This document shows, in pieces, positions 7,401 through 16,965 of a DNA stretch of 36,693 nt. Location of the stretch: assembly GCA_013290025.1 (NCBI GenBank), contig JABCYV010000019.1, positions 1-36,693 on the forward strand, read 5' to 3'. A model generated the notes under the pieces. The model was given only the letters and a program-made list of their open reading frames with translations, ran no database searches and had not been told where the DNA came from. This DNA comes from Acidobacteriota bacterium (lineage in GTDB: Bacteria; Acidobacteriota; Terriglobia; Terriglobales; Acidobacteriaceae). Each line of letters opens with the position of its first letter. The stretch's first letter is position 1. A program made the position numbers and the translations under genes.

Positions 7401-8066
7401 CTAGTAAGGATTTGACTTCGCCGGCGCGCTCAGATATTTCTCCAGTGGAATTTCGAAATACATCAGTTCATTGCCCTTGCCGTCCCGCACCCCGGTCAAG
7501 TACAAATGCGCTCCCGCCAGTGGCGTAGAGATGCCGGAAACATCAAAAAACAGAAATCCGGCCTGTGTACTGCGGGGTTCGACGGCCTTGGCGGCAAACT
7601 GCGCGTTCTGGATTTCCTCCCGCGCCTGCTTGCTAACGCCGCCCTTCACCTTGGTGGGAAAAGGCAAGGGATATCGCTTGGTGTTGGCCGACGGGCGTGC
7701 GATACGCCGGTCAATATCGTCCTCGGTGGCGGGACTAAGCTTGCTTCGATCCACCGTCACCAGCTGAGCCTGCATTCCCGCCAACTGTAGGGGACGATCG
7801 CCATCATTGGTGACCACCAGAAAAATTGGCAGAAAACCCAGCTCACGGTAGTGAACCGTAAAAATGCTGGCCTTGTCCGCCATGTCATATGGATCGGCCG
7901 CAATGGCTACGGTTTCGGTGGGATGCTCATCGTGCGCGGGATAGGTCCTGGCAGGCCGAGGCGTGGGCATGACGAATTCTTTCCCAGCCAGGCAAATCAG
8001 CGGGACAAGGGCAACTGCGGTCAGGATCGCCGTCCGAACGGAACCACGCCTTACCCGATGTGACAT
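7401..8066 (-). CDS. Exported hypothetical protein
   Basis: A 221-residue protein with an N-terminal signal or anchor (MSHRVRRGSV then TAILTAVALVPLICLAG). The cysteine here is not in a good lipobox, so type I export is likelier than lipidation. The rest is predominantly beta-strand (FLPIFLVVTNDGDRPLQL, TQAGFLFFDV, AGAHLYLTGV), resembling an immunoglobulin-like or DUF4352-type extracellular domain, but I recognise no named family. It is monocistronic, flanked by a repeat and by divergent waaA. The minus-strand TATAAT is 8 nt from the ATG with no Shine-Dalgarno, the same leaderless layout as gatB. Confidence 0.75.
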   Translation of the reverse strand: MSHRVRRGSVRTAILTAVALVPLICLAGKEFVMPTPRPARTYPAHDEHPTETVAIAADPYDMADKASIFTVHYRELGFLPIFLVVTNDGDRPLQLAGMQAQLVTVDRSKLSPATEDDIDRRIARPSANTKRYPLPFPTKVKGGVSKQAREEIQNAQFAAKAVEPRSTQAGFLFFDVSGISTPLAGAHLYLTGVRDGKGNELMYFEIPLEKYLSAPAKSNPY

Positions 8067-8080
8067 GGTAGTTGATTATA
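8067..8080 (-). promoter_or_regulatory. -10 box directly before the exported hypothetical gene
   Basis: Minus-strand TATAAT (8080-8075) then CAACTACC and ATG. The spacing is identical to gatB (8 nt), predicting a leaderless transcript. Confidence 0.6.
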
Positions 8081-8146
8081 GGATGCGTGCGGCCTTCCCG
8101 GTGGTGCCTCAGGCGATGCCGATGCGTTTAGAATGTCCCTTCCTTC

Positions 8147-9448
8147 ATGTACTTGCTTTACAGCGCGCTGTTGGCAATAGGGCTGCTGGTGAGCCTTCCC
8201 TATTGGCTGCTTCAGATGCTCCGCCACGGAAAGTACCACGAAGGGCTCGGTGAGCGCCTCGGGGGATTGCCGAGACGGTTTGACAAAGTATCTGACTCGC
8301 CAACCATCTGGGTTCACGCTGTATCCGTAGGAGAGGTGCTCGCAGTTAGCGGCGTAATTGACGAATTACGACGACACTTTCCTCAGCATCGCATTGTAAT
8401 TTCGACCACTACGTCGACGGGCCAAAGGCTCGCTCGCAAACGCTTCGGCGAGGAAAGCGTCTTCTATTTCCCTCTCGATTTCGCCTTTGCCATCAGACCT
8501 TATTTACGCGTACTGCGCCCCGAGCTGATCGTGATCGCCGAGACCGAGTTTTGGCCGAACTTTCTGCGGCTGGCACACGCGAGCGGAGCGCGAATTGCGG
8601 TGGTGAACGCCCGAATTTCCGATCGCTCCTGGCCAGGATATCGCCGTTTCGGGCTTTTGTTGTCCGGGGTCCTCCGCCGCATTGATCTCTTTCTCGCTCA
8701 GACAGAAGAGGACGCTCGCCGCCTGCGGGAAATCGGCGCACCTGCGCAACGCGTTCAGGTTAAAGGGAATCTGAAGTTCGACGTAGCTCCCCTTTCTCCC
8801 CCACCGATCATCGCCAGCCTGCGTGCTGCATTCGAGCAGGCGGAAGTTGGCCCCATCCTGGTCTGTGGCAGCACGGTGGAAGATGAAGAACCGTTGTTGC
8901 TGCGGGCCTTCGAGAATGTCCTGGCAAGTTATCCGGGGGCCATGATGATTCTGGCCCCCCGCCGCCCGGAGCGCTTTGGACAAGTCTCGGAGTTGCTGAA
9001 ACATCTCGGGATCCGCTTCTGGCGCCGTTCTCTGTGGAGCGGAGATCCGCTTTCGGGCGGAGTCTTTTTGATCGACACGATCGGCGAGCTCGCCTCACTC
9101 TACAGTTTGGGAGACGTTGCTTTCGTCGGTGGCAGCCTTGTACCGCGCGGTGGACACAATATCATCGAACCGGCGCAATACGGAGTGCCCATCATCGTCG
9201 GCAATCACACCGAGAATTTTCGCGACATAGTAAGACTGTTTCAAAGCCGGGATGCGGTGCGGGTGGTCGGGCCAGCAGAGTTTCCACTGGTACTGATGGA
9301 ACTCCTTTCCAACGACGAGGAGCGCCGGGCGCTGGGCCGCCGTGCCGCCGAGACATTGCAATCACAAACTGGCGCCACGCACAGGACTTTGGCGGCGTTG
9401 GAAAAACTACTGGAGCCAGCGACGGTGGCTGCGGGTGGAAGCAGCTAA
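8147..9448 (+). CDS. waaA: 3-deoxy-D-manno-octulosonic acid (Kdo) transferase
   Basis: A 433-residue GT30 glycosyltransferase that adds Kdo from CMP-Kdo to the lipid A precursor at the cytoplasmic face of the inner membrane. It has an N-terminal membrane anchor (LLYSALLAIGLLVSLPYWLL), the catalytic-glutamate segment WVHAVSVGEV, the family motif ETEFWPNF, and the C-terminal nucleotide-binding region with FVGGSLVPRGGHNIIEPAQYG. Length is usual for WaaA. It starts an LPS block followed by lpxK and a heptose kinase on the same strand. The ATG at 8147 lacks a clear Shine-Dalgarno. Confidence 0.96.
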   Translation: MYLLYSALLAIGLLVSLPYWLLQMLRHGKYHEGLGERLGGLPRRFDKVSDSPTIWVHAVSVGEVLAVSGVIDELRRHFPQHRIVISTTTSTGQRLARKRFGEESVFYFPLDFAFAIRPYLRVLRPELIVIAETEFWPNFLRLAHASGARIAVVNARISDRSWPGYRRFGLLLSGVLRRIDLFLAQTEEDARRLREIGAPAQRVQVKGNLKFDVAPLSPPPIIASLRAAFEQAEVGPILVCGSTVEDEEPLLLRAFENVLASYPGAMMILAPRRPERFGQVSELLKHLGIRFWRRSLWSGDPLSGGVFLIDTIGELASLYSLGDVAFVGGSLVPRGGHNIIEPAQYGVPIIVGNHTENFRDIVRLFQSRDAVRVVGPAEFPLVLMELLSNDEERRALGRRAAETLQSQTGATHRTLAALEKLLEPATVAAGGSS

Positions 9449-9511
9449 AAATCGTCCTGGCTCGCGTAGCAGGGCCATGGTACGCCAGCAAATTCGGCGG
9501 CTAGGGACAGG

Positions 9512-10456
9512 ATGAACTTGTTGTCTTCGATCTTCGGCGCAGCCGTGCGAGGCCGCAATGCGCTCTACGACCGTGGCATATTTCGCGCCCGGAAACTGCG
9601 CGGCGCTGTGGTCAGCATCGGCAACCTCTCGGTTGGCGGCTCAGGCAAGACTCCGTTTGTCATTCTGCTCGGCGAGTTACTGAAAGCGCGGGGAGTGAAA
9701 TTCGACATCCTCTCACGGGGCTACGGACGTCAGTCGCGTGGAGTGGCGGTGGTAGACCCGGCTGGCGCTGCCCGCGAGTTCGGAGACGAACCGCTGCTGC
9801 TGGCCCGGCGTCTCCAAACACCGGTGATCATAGGAGAAGACCGTTATGAAGCGGGCACCTTCGCAGAAAGAAAATTCGGACCTGAGCTTCATCTCCTGGA
9901 CGATGGCTTCCAGCACCGCGCTCTGGCCCGCGACTTCGATATCGTCCTGGTCACGCCTGAGGACGCGCGCGATCGCCTGTTGCCCGCCGGGCGCTTGCGA
10001 GAGCCGTTAACTTCATTGCGTCGCACGGATGCGGTTGTGCTCACCAGCGGATCCTCTCCTGATGCTTTTCCTCTGGATGGAAAGCTGATTTGGAGGGCGC
10101 GCCGAGGCATTTCGCCGAAAGGCGTCCCCAACCGTCCAGTGGTGTTTTGCGCTATCGCACGACCGCAGAATTTTTTAACGCAACTGCGCACCGCAACGAT
10201 TGAACCGGTCGCGCAAGCCTTCTATCGCGATCATCACGCCTACACAGAGCAGGATATCCGCGATTTGTTGCAACTCCGTCAACAAAGTGAGGCAGACGGC
10301 TTCGTCACCACCGAGAAGGATGCCATTAACCTTGGCGGATATCTATCTGCGCTGGAGCCATTGGCTGTTGTTCCGGTAAAGATGGAACTGGTGGATGCAG
10401 CTAACGCCCTGGATACCATGTTGCGCTTGGTCACAGAACGAAAGGGCCGGGCATGA
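9512..10456 (+). CDS. lpxK: Tetraacyldisaccharide 4'-kinase
   Basis: A 314-residue inner-membrane-associated kinase that phosphorylates the 4' position of the lipid A disaccharide to give lipid IVA. The P-loop GGSGKTP is at residues 42-48 after IGNLSV, followed by the LSRGYGR segment and the LLDDGFQHR motif near residue 130, all diagnostic of LpxK. The N-terminal helix (LLSSIFGAAVRGRNALYDRG) is the usual membrane contact. It lies 63 bp after waaA and 18 bp before the heptose kinase gene. The ATG has AGGGACAGG immediately upstream. Length is close to E. coli LpxK (328). Confidence 0.95.
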   Translation: MNLLSSIFGAAVRGRNALYDRGIFRARKLRGAVVSIGNLSVGGSGKTPFVILLGELLKARGVKFDILSRGYGRQSRGVAVVDPAGAAREFGDEPLLLARRLQTPVIIGEDRYEAGTFAERKFGPELHLLDDGFQHRALARDFDIVLVTPEDARDRLLPAGRLREPLTSLRRTDAVVLTSGSSPDAFPLDGKLIWRARRGISPKGVPNRPVVFCAIARPQNFLTQLRTATIEPVAQAFYRDHHAYTEQDIRDLLQLRQQSEADGFVTTEKDAINLGGYLSALEPLAVVPVKMELVDAANALDTMLRLVTERKGRA

Positions 10457-10474
10457 GAAAATCTCTCTTGCTTA

Positions 10475-11509
10475 ATGACTAAGCATCCCAAAGAGTCTGA
10501 TCGACTGCGGAAGATCGTCGAATCATTTCCCAAGGTGACGATCACCGTCGTGGGCGATCTGGTAGCCGATGAATTCGTTTTCGGCGAGATATCCCGCGTC
10601 TCCCGCGAAGCGCCTGTCTTAATCCTCAAACATCGCGAGCGCAGCGTTTCACCGGGCGGCGGGGCGAATGCGATTAACAACCTCGCCGACCTGGGCGTAA
10701 GTGTGCTTCCCGTGGGTGTGGTAGGCGACGACGAGGCCGGACGCTTGTTGCTTAAGGGATTCCGCCATAAACACATTCCGGTGGTAGGGATCTTGAAGGA
10801 TAAAAGCTACGCTACGGTGACCAAAACCCGCATTCTTGCCGGCATGGCGCACACGGCGCGCCAACAGGTGGTCCGCGTGGATCGCGAGCCCGAGGCCGAA
10901 CCCAATCGCCATCTCCAGCGCGAACTGGTGCTGGCGGCACGGGAGTATGCACGCGCTTCGGACGCGCTGCTGCTGTCGGATTATGGCTACGGCGCGGCCA
11001 CGCCCGCAATCTTGAATGCAATCCGCTATCGCGGTGGGCTGGATGGAGTGCCCGTGGTCTTGGATTCACGTTACCGCATGCTGCAGTATTCCGGCGCGAC
11101 AGCTGCCACACCGAACGAACCGGAGGTGGAGGACGCTCTCGCGATCAAAATCGGTCACGATTGGACCCAGTTGTGTTCGGCCGCCGAGCAAATCATCTCA
11201 CGCATGAAACTGCAGTCTCTGGTGATCACTCGTGGCCGCGACGGCATGGTAGCCTTCACACGCCGGCACAACCCGATCGACATTCCGATCTTTGGCTCGG
11301 ACCAGGTGGCCGACGTGACTGGTGCGGGCGACACCGTTATTGCCACCTTCACGGCGGCTTTGGCAGCCGGCGGCAACACGGAGGAAGCCGCTCACCTGGC
11401 TAACTATGCGGGCGGAATCGTGGTCATGAAGCGCGGCACCGCGACCGTCTCGCAAGAAGAACTGTTGCATGCGATCGCCCAGGCTCCGCCCGTGACCCGG
11501 TCGCACTAG
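10475..11509 (+). CDS. hldA: D-glycero-beta-D-manno-heptose-7-phosphate kinase (HldE N-domain type)
   Basis: A 344-residue PfkB-family sugar kinase matching the N-terminal (RfaE1) domain of HldE; it phosphorylates heptose-7-phosphate at C1 in the ADP-heptose route for LPS inner core. It shows VVGDLVADEFVFG at the N-terminus, the PfkB signature 1 (SPGGGANAINNLADLG) and signature 2 DVTGAGDT with catalytic Asp286. The adenylyltransferase (RfaE2) domain is absent, so a separate gene elsewhere must supply it. It begins 18 bp after lpxK in the LPS block. The family is certain; substrate assignment rests on sequence pattern and context. Confidence 0.9.
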   Translation: MTKHPKESDRLRKIVESFPKVTITVVGDLVADEFVFGEISRVSREAPVLILKHRERSVSPGGGANAINNLADLGVSVLPVGVVGDDEAGRLLLKGFRHKHIPVVGILKDKSYATVTKTRILAGMAHTARQQVVRVDREPEAEPNRHLQRELVLAAREYARASDALLLSDYGYGAATPAILNAIRYRGGLDGVPVVLDSRYRMLQYSGATAATPNEPEVEDALAIKIGHDWTQLCSAAEQIISRMKLQSLVITRGRDGMVAFTRRHNPIDIPIFGSDQVADVTGAGDTVIATFTAALAAGGNTEEAAHLANYAGGIVVMKRGTATVSQEELLHAIAQAPPVTRSH

Positions 11510-11529
11510 AGAATGCGCCTCACAAAATA

Positions 11530-13272
11530 ATGGCCAGCAGATACGTTCTAATACTTTCGCTCTGCTTAGTTATTGGTGTTCTTGTCCGGCGGGCTTTTCC
11601 GCAGTCGTCTAAAGCCCCTGCAAGCACAGCCGCGGCTTTCGACAAACTGGTGGACGAATACTTTAACTTTGATTTCCAGTTCCACCCTACATCGGGGACG
11701 GCGGCCGGCTTCCATCAATATGACGACAAGCTGGAAGATTACTCACACTCCGCCGTGAATTCCGAAATCGCTGGGTGGATTAAGTTGCAGTCGAAATTCG
11801 ACGTCTTTCAGAAGTCACTGCTGCCGGCGGACGAAGCCGCTGATTTCGATTTTCTCGATAGCAACATTAAGAGCGCACTGCTCGAACTGCAAACTGTTCA
11901 GACCTGGATGAAAGACCCTGACCTCTACAGCTCGGGCGTGACCAACAGCATATTCCTGATCATGAAGCGTAACTTTGCACCGCAGGAGGAACGCCTCCGC
12001 TCGGTCATCGCACGGGAACGGCAGATTCCCGCGGCTCTGGAAGCTGCCCGGCGCAACCTCAACCATCCGCCCAAGGTCTACACCGAAGTGGCGTTGGAGC
12101 AACTGCCGGACACAATTGACTTTTTCCAGAAAGATGTTCCTGCCGCGTTTCCAGGGGTCAGAGATTCCAAGTTGCTGGCCGAATTCAAGGCAAGCAATGG
12201 GTCTGCGGTTGATGCCCTGAAAGAATATGAGAGCTGGCTGCAAAAGGATTTGCTGCCAGCCTCCAACGGCGATTTCCGCATCGGAGCCGAGACTTTTCGC
12301 AAGAAACTGCTTTATGACGAGATGGTGGACATCCCGCTCGATCGCCTGCTGGAAATTGGTTATGCCGACTTGCGGCACAACCAACAGCGGCTGAAGGAAG
12401 TTGCGGCGCAGATTGATCCCAAACAAAAGCCGCGTGAGGTGCTCACTGAACTTGAAAAAGATCACCCGGCCCCTGATCAATTGCTGCAAACATTTCGTGA
12501 CATCCTGGGCAGCTTGCGGCAATTTATCGAGCAGAAAAAGATCGTCACCATCCCTTCCCCCACTCCTCCAATCGTCGAGGAGACGCCGCCTTTCCTTCGG
12601 GCGCTGAGCACCGCCTCCATGGACACGCCCGGCGCCTACGAGACAAAAGCCACCGAAGCGATGTTCAACGTCACCTTGCCGGAGCGTGGGTGGACGCCGG
12701 AGAAGACCAAGCAGTGGATGGAAAGTTTCAACCGCGGAACGATCGTCAGTACCGCCACTCACGAGGTTTATCCTGGGCACTACGTGCAGTTCTTGTGGAT
12801 CAAGAACGCACCGTCGAAGACTCGCAAGCTGCTGTTTTCCTCCAGCGATGCCGAGGGTTGGGCGCACTACTGTGAACAGATGATGCAGGATGAGGGCTAT
12901 GGCAACGGTAATCCCAAGCTCCGCATGGGCCAGCTGCAGGATGCCTTACTACGCGACGCCCGTTTTATCGCTGGGATCGAGATGCACACCGGAAAGATGA
13001 CGATGGAGCAGGCCAAGGAATTCTTTATCAAAGAAGGTTATCAACTCCCGCCGGTGGCCGAAGAGGAAGCCAAACGGGGAACCTCAGATCCGACATACCT
13101 GGTCTACACATTGGGCAAACTCCAGATCCTCAAGCTGCGAGAGGACTATCAGAAACTCCAGGGCGTCAAGTTTACTTTGCAGGAATTTCACGACCGGTTC
13201 ATGCAGCAGGGTGGCGTGCCTCTAAAGATTATCCGCAAAGCGATGCTGGGAGACGATAGCCCGACGTTATAG
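11530..13272 (+). CDS. DUF885-family exported metallopeptidase-like protein
   Basis: A 580-residue protein with an N-terminal hydrophobic export segment (YVLILSLCLVIGVLVRRAF) and a long helical DUF885 body. The probable zinc site is HEVYPGH (His411, Glu412, His417) with a downstream EGWAHY (Glu442, His446) and a helix RDARFIAGIEMHTGKMT; this gluzincin-like set is typical of DUF885 proteins. The substrate is unknown; periplasmic peptide hydrolysis is the usual inference. It begins 20 bp after hldA, so it may ride on the LPS transcript without belonging to LPS synthesis. No start Shine-Dalgarno is obvious. Confidence 0.88.
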   Translation: MASRYVLILSLCLVIGVLVRRAFPQSSKAPASTAAAFDKLVDEYFNFDFQFHPTSGTAAGFHQYDDKLEDYSHSAVNSEIAGWIKLQSKFDVFQKSLLPADEAADFDFLDSNIKSALLELQTVQTWMKDPDLYSSGVTNSIFLIMKRNFAPQEERLRSVIARERQIPAALEAARRNLNHPPKVYTEVALEQLPDTIDFFQKDVPAAFPGVRDSKLLAEFKASNGSAVDALKEYESWLQKDLLPASNGDFRIGAETFRKKLLYDEMVDIPLDRLLEIGYADLRHNQQRLKEVAAQIDPKQKPREVLTELEKDHPAPDQLLQTFRDILGSLRQFIEQKKIVTIPSPTPPIVEETPPFLRALSTASMDTPGAYETKATEAMFNVTLPERGWTPEKTKQWMESFNRGTIVSTATHEVYPGHYVQFLWIKNAPSKTRKLLFSSSDAEGWAHYCEQMMQDEGYGNGNPKLRMGQLQDALLRDARFIAGIEMHTGKMTMEQAKEFFIKEGYQLPPVAEEEAKRGTSDPTYLVYTLGKLQILKLREDYQKLQGVKFTLQEFHDRFMQQGGVPLKIIRKAMLGDDSPTL

Positions 13273-13358
13273 CCGCAACCTGATATTTCCGCATCAGAGG
13301 GTTTAAGATCACTGAGGTCCTGGGTTAATTGGTTGGGAGCGCGAAGGTAAATTTCACG

Positions 13359-14240
13359 ATGAAAATGAAAGTTCGCAAAGCGGTATTTCCCGCGGCTGGT
13401 TTAGGCACTCGTTTCTTGCCAGCCACCAAGGCCCAACCCAAGGAAATGCTGCCGTTGGTGGACAAGCCCATCATTCAATACGGTGTCGAGGAAGCGGTCG
13501 CCGCCGGCTGCGATCAGATCATCATCGTCACTGGGCGCGGCAAGCAGGCCATCGAAGACCACTTCGATGTGAGTTATGAACTGGAAAAGATGCTCGAGGA
13601 GCGGAAAAAGACCGACCTTCTCCAGATCGTACGCCATATCTCCGACATGATTCACATCGCTTACGTGCGCCAGAAGGAGGCGCTCGGCCTCGGGCACGCC
13701 ATCCTCACTGCGCGCGAATTGGTGGGCGACGAGCCTTTTGCCGCCCTGCTGGCTGATGATGTCATCGACGGCGATGTTCCTTGCCTTAAGCAGATGATGG
13801 GGGTGTTCGAAGAAGTCCAGTGTTCTGTGATTGCGACCCAGGTAATTGAAGGCCGAGCGATTTCGGCTTACGGTGTCCTGAAGGTAAAGCCGGCGGATGG
13901 ACGTTTCAACGGAAGGCTTTACGAGATTCTCGATCTTGTGGAGAAACCCAACCTCGAAGATGCGCCTTCCAACCTCGCCGTGATCGGACGCTATATCCTG
14001 ACTCCTGGAGTCTTTGAAACCCTCGCTGAGACTCAGGCTGGAGTTGGCGGCGAGCTGCAGCTCACCGATGGACTACGCCAACTTCTCAAGAAGGAAAAAA
14101 TGTATGGATACGTCTTCGAGGGTAAGCGGCACGACACGGGGGACAAACTGGGGTTCCTGAAGGCGACGGTGGAATTTGCGCTCAAGCGTCCTGACCTTGG
14201 AGAACAGATGAGGCAATACCTCAAAGACCTAAAGTTGTAA
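13359..14240 (+). CDS. galU: UTP--glucose-1-phosphate uridylyltransferase
   Basis: A 293-residue nucleotidyltransferase that makes UDP-glucose from UTP and glucose-1-phosphate for surface polysaccharides. It starts KVRKAVFPAAGLGTRFLPATK, with the uridylyl-binding G-G-T-R loop, then PKEMLPLVDKPIIQY, the ADDVID metal-binding region and VEKP, all classic for GalU. I choose ATG 13359 (AAGG at 13344) over an in-frame TTG at 13329 because the family starts just before the KAVFPAAG segment. It lies at the end of the LPS/sugar block and converges on purE with only 15 bp between stops. Confidence 0.96.
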   Translation: MKMKVRKAVFPAAGLGTRFLPATKAQPKEMLPLVDKPIIQYGVEEAVAAGCDQIIIVTGRGKQAIEDHFDVSYELEKMLEERKKTDLLQIVRHISDMIHIAYVRQKEALGLGHAILTARELVGDEPFAALLADDVIDGDVPCLKQMMGVFEEVQCSVIATQVIEGRAISAYGVLKVKPADGRFNGRLYEILDLVEKPNLEDAPSNLAVIGRYILTPGVFETLAETQAGVGGELQLTDGLRQLLKKEKMYGYVFEGKRHDTGDKLGFLKATVEFALKRPDLGEQMRQYLKDLKL

Positions 14241-14255
14241 TCGGTCGAGAATGCT

Positions 14256-14765
14256 CTAGACTCCCAGAGTCATCTTCAGTTTCCGAGACTTCTCTTCCAC
14301 GCTGTTGGCCAGCTTTTCTTTGTGGGCGTCCAGTTTCTTCGCCAATGCCGTGCTGGAGAGGGAGAGAATCTGCGCCGCGAGGATCCCGGCATTAGTCGCG
14401 CCTGGCTTCCCAATTGCAACCGTCGCCACGGGAATCCCTGCGGGCATTTGCACGGTCGCCAAGAGCGAGTCCAGACCGTTCAAAGATGTGGAAGGAATCG
14501 GGACCCCGATGACCGGCAGTGTGGTGTGTGCCGCAATCACTCCCGCCAGATGCGCAGCACCACCGGCCCCGGCAATGATCACGCGGATGCCGCGTCCGGC
14601 CGCCTTACGGGCGTAGTCAGCAGTGCGATCGGGCGAGCGGTGCGCCGAAGTGACATCGATCTCGTAGGCTATGCCGAATTCGTCTAACGCTTTGGCCGCC
14701 TCGCTCATGACGTCGAGGTCGGAATCGCTGCCCATCACAATCGAAACCAAAGGTTTTTTGCCCAT
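14256..14765 (-). CDS. purE: N5-carboxyaminoimidazole ribonucleotide mutase
   Basis: A 169-residue class I PurE that converts N5-CAIR to CAIR in purine synthesis. It has [14 protein letters not shown] at the N-terminus, TSAHRSPDR with the catalytic His, and [12 protein letters not shown]. The length is normal for the bacterial mutase. It follows purD by 42 bp on the minus strand, so a purD-purE operon is likely. The usual partner purK is not in the window. Confidence 0.96.
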   Translation of the reverse strand: MGKKPLVSIVMGSDSDLDVMSEAAKALDEFGIAYEIDVTSAHRSPDRTADYARKAAGRGIRVIIAGAGGAAHLAGVIAAHTTLPVIGVPIPSTSLNGLDSLLATVQMPAGIPVATVAIGKPGATNAGILAAQILSLSSTALAKKLDAHKEKLANSVEEKSRKLKMTLGV

Positions 14766-14807
14766 CCATTGTCCTTCTCAAAAGAGTGCTCTACCCCTCG
14801 CCGAGGC

Positions 14808-16082
14808 CTAGCTTTTCTTCAGCGCCCGCGCTGCGATGTCCTTGCGGTAATTTATTCCCTCAAATCCGATCTTGGACACTGCACTGTACACGCGATCAAC
14901 CACGGTACGGAGATCCGCGGCGCGTGCTGTTACCCCCAATACCCGGCCGCCGGCCGTGTAATACGCCCCATCACGCTTCGAAGTGCCGGCGTGAAAAACC
15001 TTCACACCTTCTATCTTGCCAGCCTCTTCAAGGCCCATGATCTTTTTGCCGACTTCGAAGGTCCCGGGATAACCTCCTGACGACATCACTACGCACACCG
15101 AAGCATCGGGTGACCAGCGAAAGTCGCCATCACTGACCCGGCCGTCGATGGAAGCTTCCAGTGCCTCCACCAAGTCGCTTTCGAGTCGCATCAGAATCGG
15201 CTGCGTCTCTGGATCGCCGAACCGACAATTGAATTCCAGTACCATGGGGCCGCGCGCGGTCATCATCAGGCCGCAGTAAAGGATGCCTTTGTACTCGGCG
15301 CCCTCCGCTTTCATGCCAGCCACGACGGGTCGAGCGACGTGCTGCACCAGCCACTGGCTCATTTGTTCATCCACGATAGTCTTGGTGCTGTAAGCGCCCA
15401 TGCCGCCAGTATTCGGGCCGGTGTCGCCGTCGCCGATTCGTTTGTGGTCCTGGGCCGCCACCAGAGGCGCCACGCGCTCGCCATCGCTTACTACCAAGAA
15501 GGAAAGCTCGTCCCCTTGCAGGCACTCTTCCAGTACCACCCGCGAACCGGCTTCTCCCACCATCTTCCCACTGAGCATTTCCGCCGCGATCGAGGCCACC
15601 TCTTCTTTGGTCTTGCAGATCACCACACCTTTACCGGCGGCCAGCCCGTCAGCCTTCACGACCAGGGGCATATGAAAATGCGGCAATGCTTCCTGGATGT
15701 CATCCATTGAGTTGCAGATGGCGTAGGGGGCGGTCGGAATGTGGTGGCGCTGCAGAAATCCCTTGGCGAAACTCTTGCTCGATTCCAGTTGCGCCGCCGC
15801 TTTGGTGGGGCCAAACGTACGCCAGCCAAGGCGGGTGAACTCATCCACGACTCCAAGCATCAGTGGCAACTCGGGGCCGATTACGGTTAGATCAGGTCGG
15901 ACCTGATTGGCCAGCGCCAGCAATGAGTCGACACTTTTCACGTTGGCGGGCAGACACTCGGCGTCGTCAGCTATGCCACCATTGCCAGGCGCGCAATACA
16001 CCTTGGAGACACGCCGAGACTGGCGCAGCTTCCACACCAATGCATGCTCTCGCCCGCCGCTTCCGATGACCAGCACTTTCAT
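14808..16082 (-). CDS. purD: Phosphoribosylamine--glycine ligase
   Basis: A 424-residue ATP-grasp enzyme forming GAR from phosphoribosylamine and glycine. It shows MKVLVIGSGGREHAL at the N-terminus, VIGPELPLMLGVVDEF, the ATP-grasp lysine region VVKADGLAAGKGVV, and the PurD signature HKRIGDGDTGPNTGGMGAYS, then EFNCRFGDPETQ. I choose ATG 16082, which matches the family N-terminus exactly, over TTG 16097. Neither has a Shine-Dalgarno. It is the first gene of a minus-strand purDE pair, divergent from the MntR-like regulator. Confidence 0.96.
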   Translation of the reverse strand: MKVLVIGSGGREHALVWKLRQSRRVSKVYCAPGNGGIADDAECLPANVKSVDSLLALANQVRPDLTVIGPELPLMLGVVDEFTRLGWRTFGPTKAAAQLESSKSFAKGFLQRHHIPTAPYAICNSMDDIQEALPHFHMPLVVKADGLAAGKGVVICKTKEEVASIAAEMLSGKMVGEAGSRVVLEECLQGDELSFLVVSDGERVAPLVAAQDHKRIGDGDTGPNTGGMGAYSTKTIVDEQMSQWLVQHVARPVVAGMKAEGAEYKGILYCGLMMTARGPMVLEFNCRFGDPETQPILMRLESDLVEALEASIDGRVSDGDFRWSPDASVCVVMSSGGYPGTFEVGKKIMGLEEAGKIEGVKVFHAGTSKRDGAYYTAGGRVLGVTARAADLRTVVDRVYSAVSKIGFEGINYRKDIAARALKKS

Positions 16083-16213
16083 ACTTGGGATAGACAAGGT
16101 TAGGAGGCCGAGAGAACGATGTCAAACGCGGGGGTCTTCTCTTCCTCAGACGTGCAATCTCCAACCAGGCCGTTTTGAGTTAAGTCTGCTCTGCTGTCGA
16201 AGCCGCAAATTTA

Positions 16214-16242
16214 TTAACCATACTTAACTGTTTCTCTATAAT
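16214..16242 (+). promoter_or_regulatory. Promoter and predicted autoregulatory operator of the MntR-like gene
   Basis: TTAACCATACTTAA (16214-16227), an imperfect palindrome, covers the -35 position (TTAACC). A perfect TATAAT (16237-16242) follows 17 bp downstream. The ATG is 10 nt after the -10, so the leader is only a few nucleotides. The arrangement fits repression of its own gene by the metal-loaded regulator. Confidence 0.65.
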
Positions 16243-16252
16243 AAGAACTCGG

Positions 16253-16933
16253 ATGATAACCGTTTCCAAAGAGGACTATCTCAAAGCGATCCTGGAAGCC
16301 GAAAGTGAAGGCGAGACCGTTATCTCGGCCACTTTGGTGCATTGGCTATCCGTGTCCGCGCCGGCCGTAACCATGGCTCTGCGCCGATTGAAAAAGGACG
16401 GGCTGGTGCGAATGCAGGCCGGCGGACAAGTAGGCCTCACCGCGGCTGGACGCAAGATTGCCCGCAAGCTCACATTGCGGCACCACCTGATCGAGCGCAT
16501 GCTGGCGGAAATTTTCGGCATGGAATGGTACAAAGTGCACGACGAAGCCGAGCGTCTGGAACACGCTGTTTCACCCGATTTCGAGGGCAAGCTGTTGGCC
16601 AAGTTGGGCCGTGGAGGTGCTTGTCCGCACGGCAACCTCAGCGAACTGGAAAGCCCGGTCAGCCGTCGGCGGCGCGGGTTGCTGCTACTTTCGCACGCTG
16701 AGGCCGGAAAGAATTATCAGGTCAGCGGTATCTACGAGCGCGACCGCCATCTGCTGGAATTTCTGCAACAGCGTGGCATCCGTCCAGGGGCGCATCTGCA
16801 CGTCTCCGGACGAAATTACGACCAGACACTCACCTTGGCCACCGATGCCGGGACCGTCGCACTGGGAGGTTCGGCCGCAGAAAAGATTTGGGTCGCAAAC
16901 GCGGGCCACCGTGTCCGGCGACGGTCCAACTGA
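16253..16933 (+). CDS. DtxR/MntR-family metal-dependent regulator (Mn-type ligand set)
   Basis: A 226-residue regulator: winged helix (about 1-65, KEDYLKAILEAE through LTAAGRKIARKL), dimerisation/metal domain (70-140) and C-terminal FeoA/SH3-like domain (150-226). Aligned by eye to DtxR and MntR, the metal ligands are Asp8, His77, His96, Glu100, Glu103 and His104. Asp8 and Glu100 are the residues of Mn-sensing MntR; Fe-sensing DtxR/IdeR has Met and Cys there. The typical CPHGN loop is present at about 122-126. It lies 85 bp before a transporter of the Nramp family and shares a palindromic site with it. Mn specificity is inferred from residues only. Confidence 0.9.
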   Translation: MITVSKEDYLKAILEAESEGETVISATLVHWLSVSAPAVTMALRRLKKDGLVRMQAGGQVGLTAAGRKIARKLTLRHHLIERMLAEIFGMEWYKVHDEAERLEHAVSPDFEGKLLAKLGRGGACPHGNLSELESPVSRRRRGLLLLSHAEAGKNYQVSGIYERDRHLLEFLQQRGIRPGAHLHVSGRNYDQTLTLATDAGTVALGGSAAEKIWVANAGHRVRRRSN

Positions 16934-16965
16934 CTGATCGAGCTTCCTCGTCGACCAAGTCCCCG

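Noticed and set aside
11815-12867. 350-codon minus-strand ORF inside the DUF885 gene
   Set aside because: High-GC antisense shadow; the sense strand carries the HEVYPGH and EGWAHY motifs.
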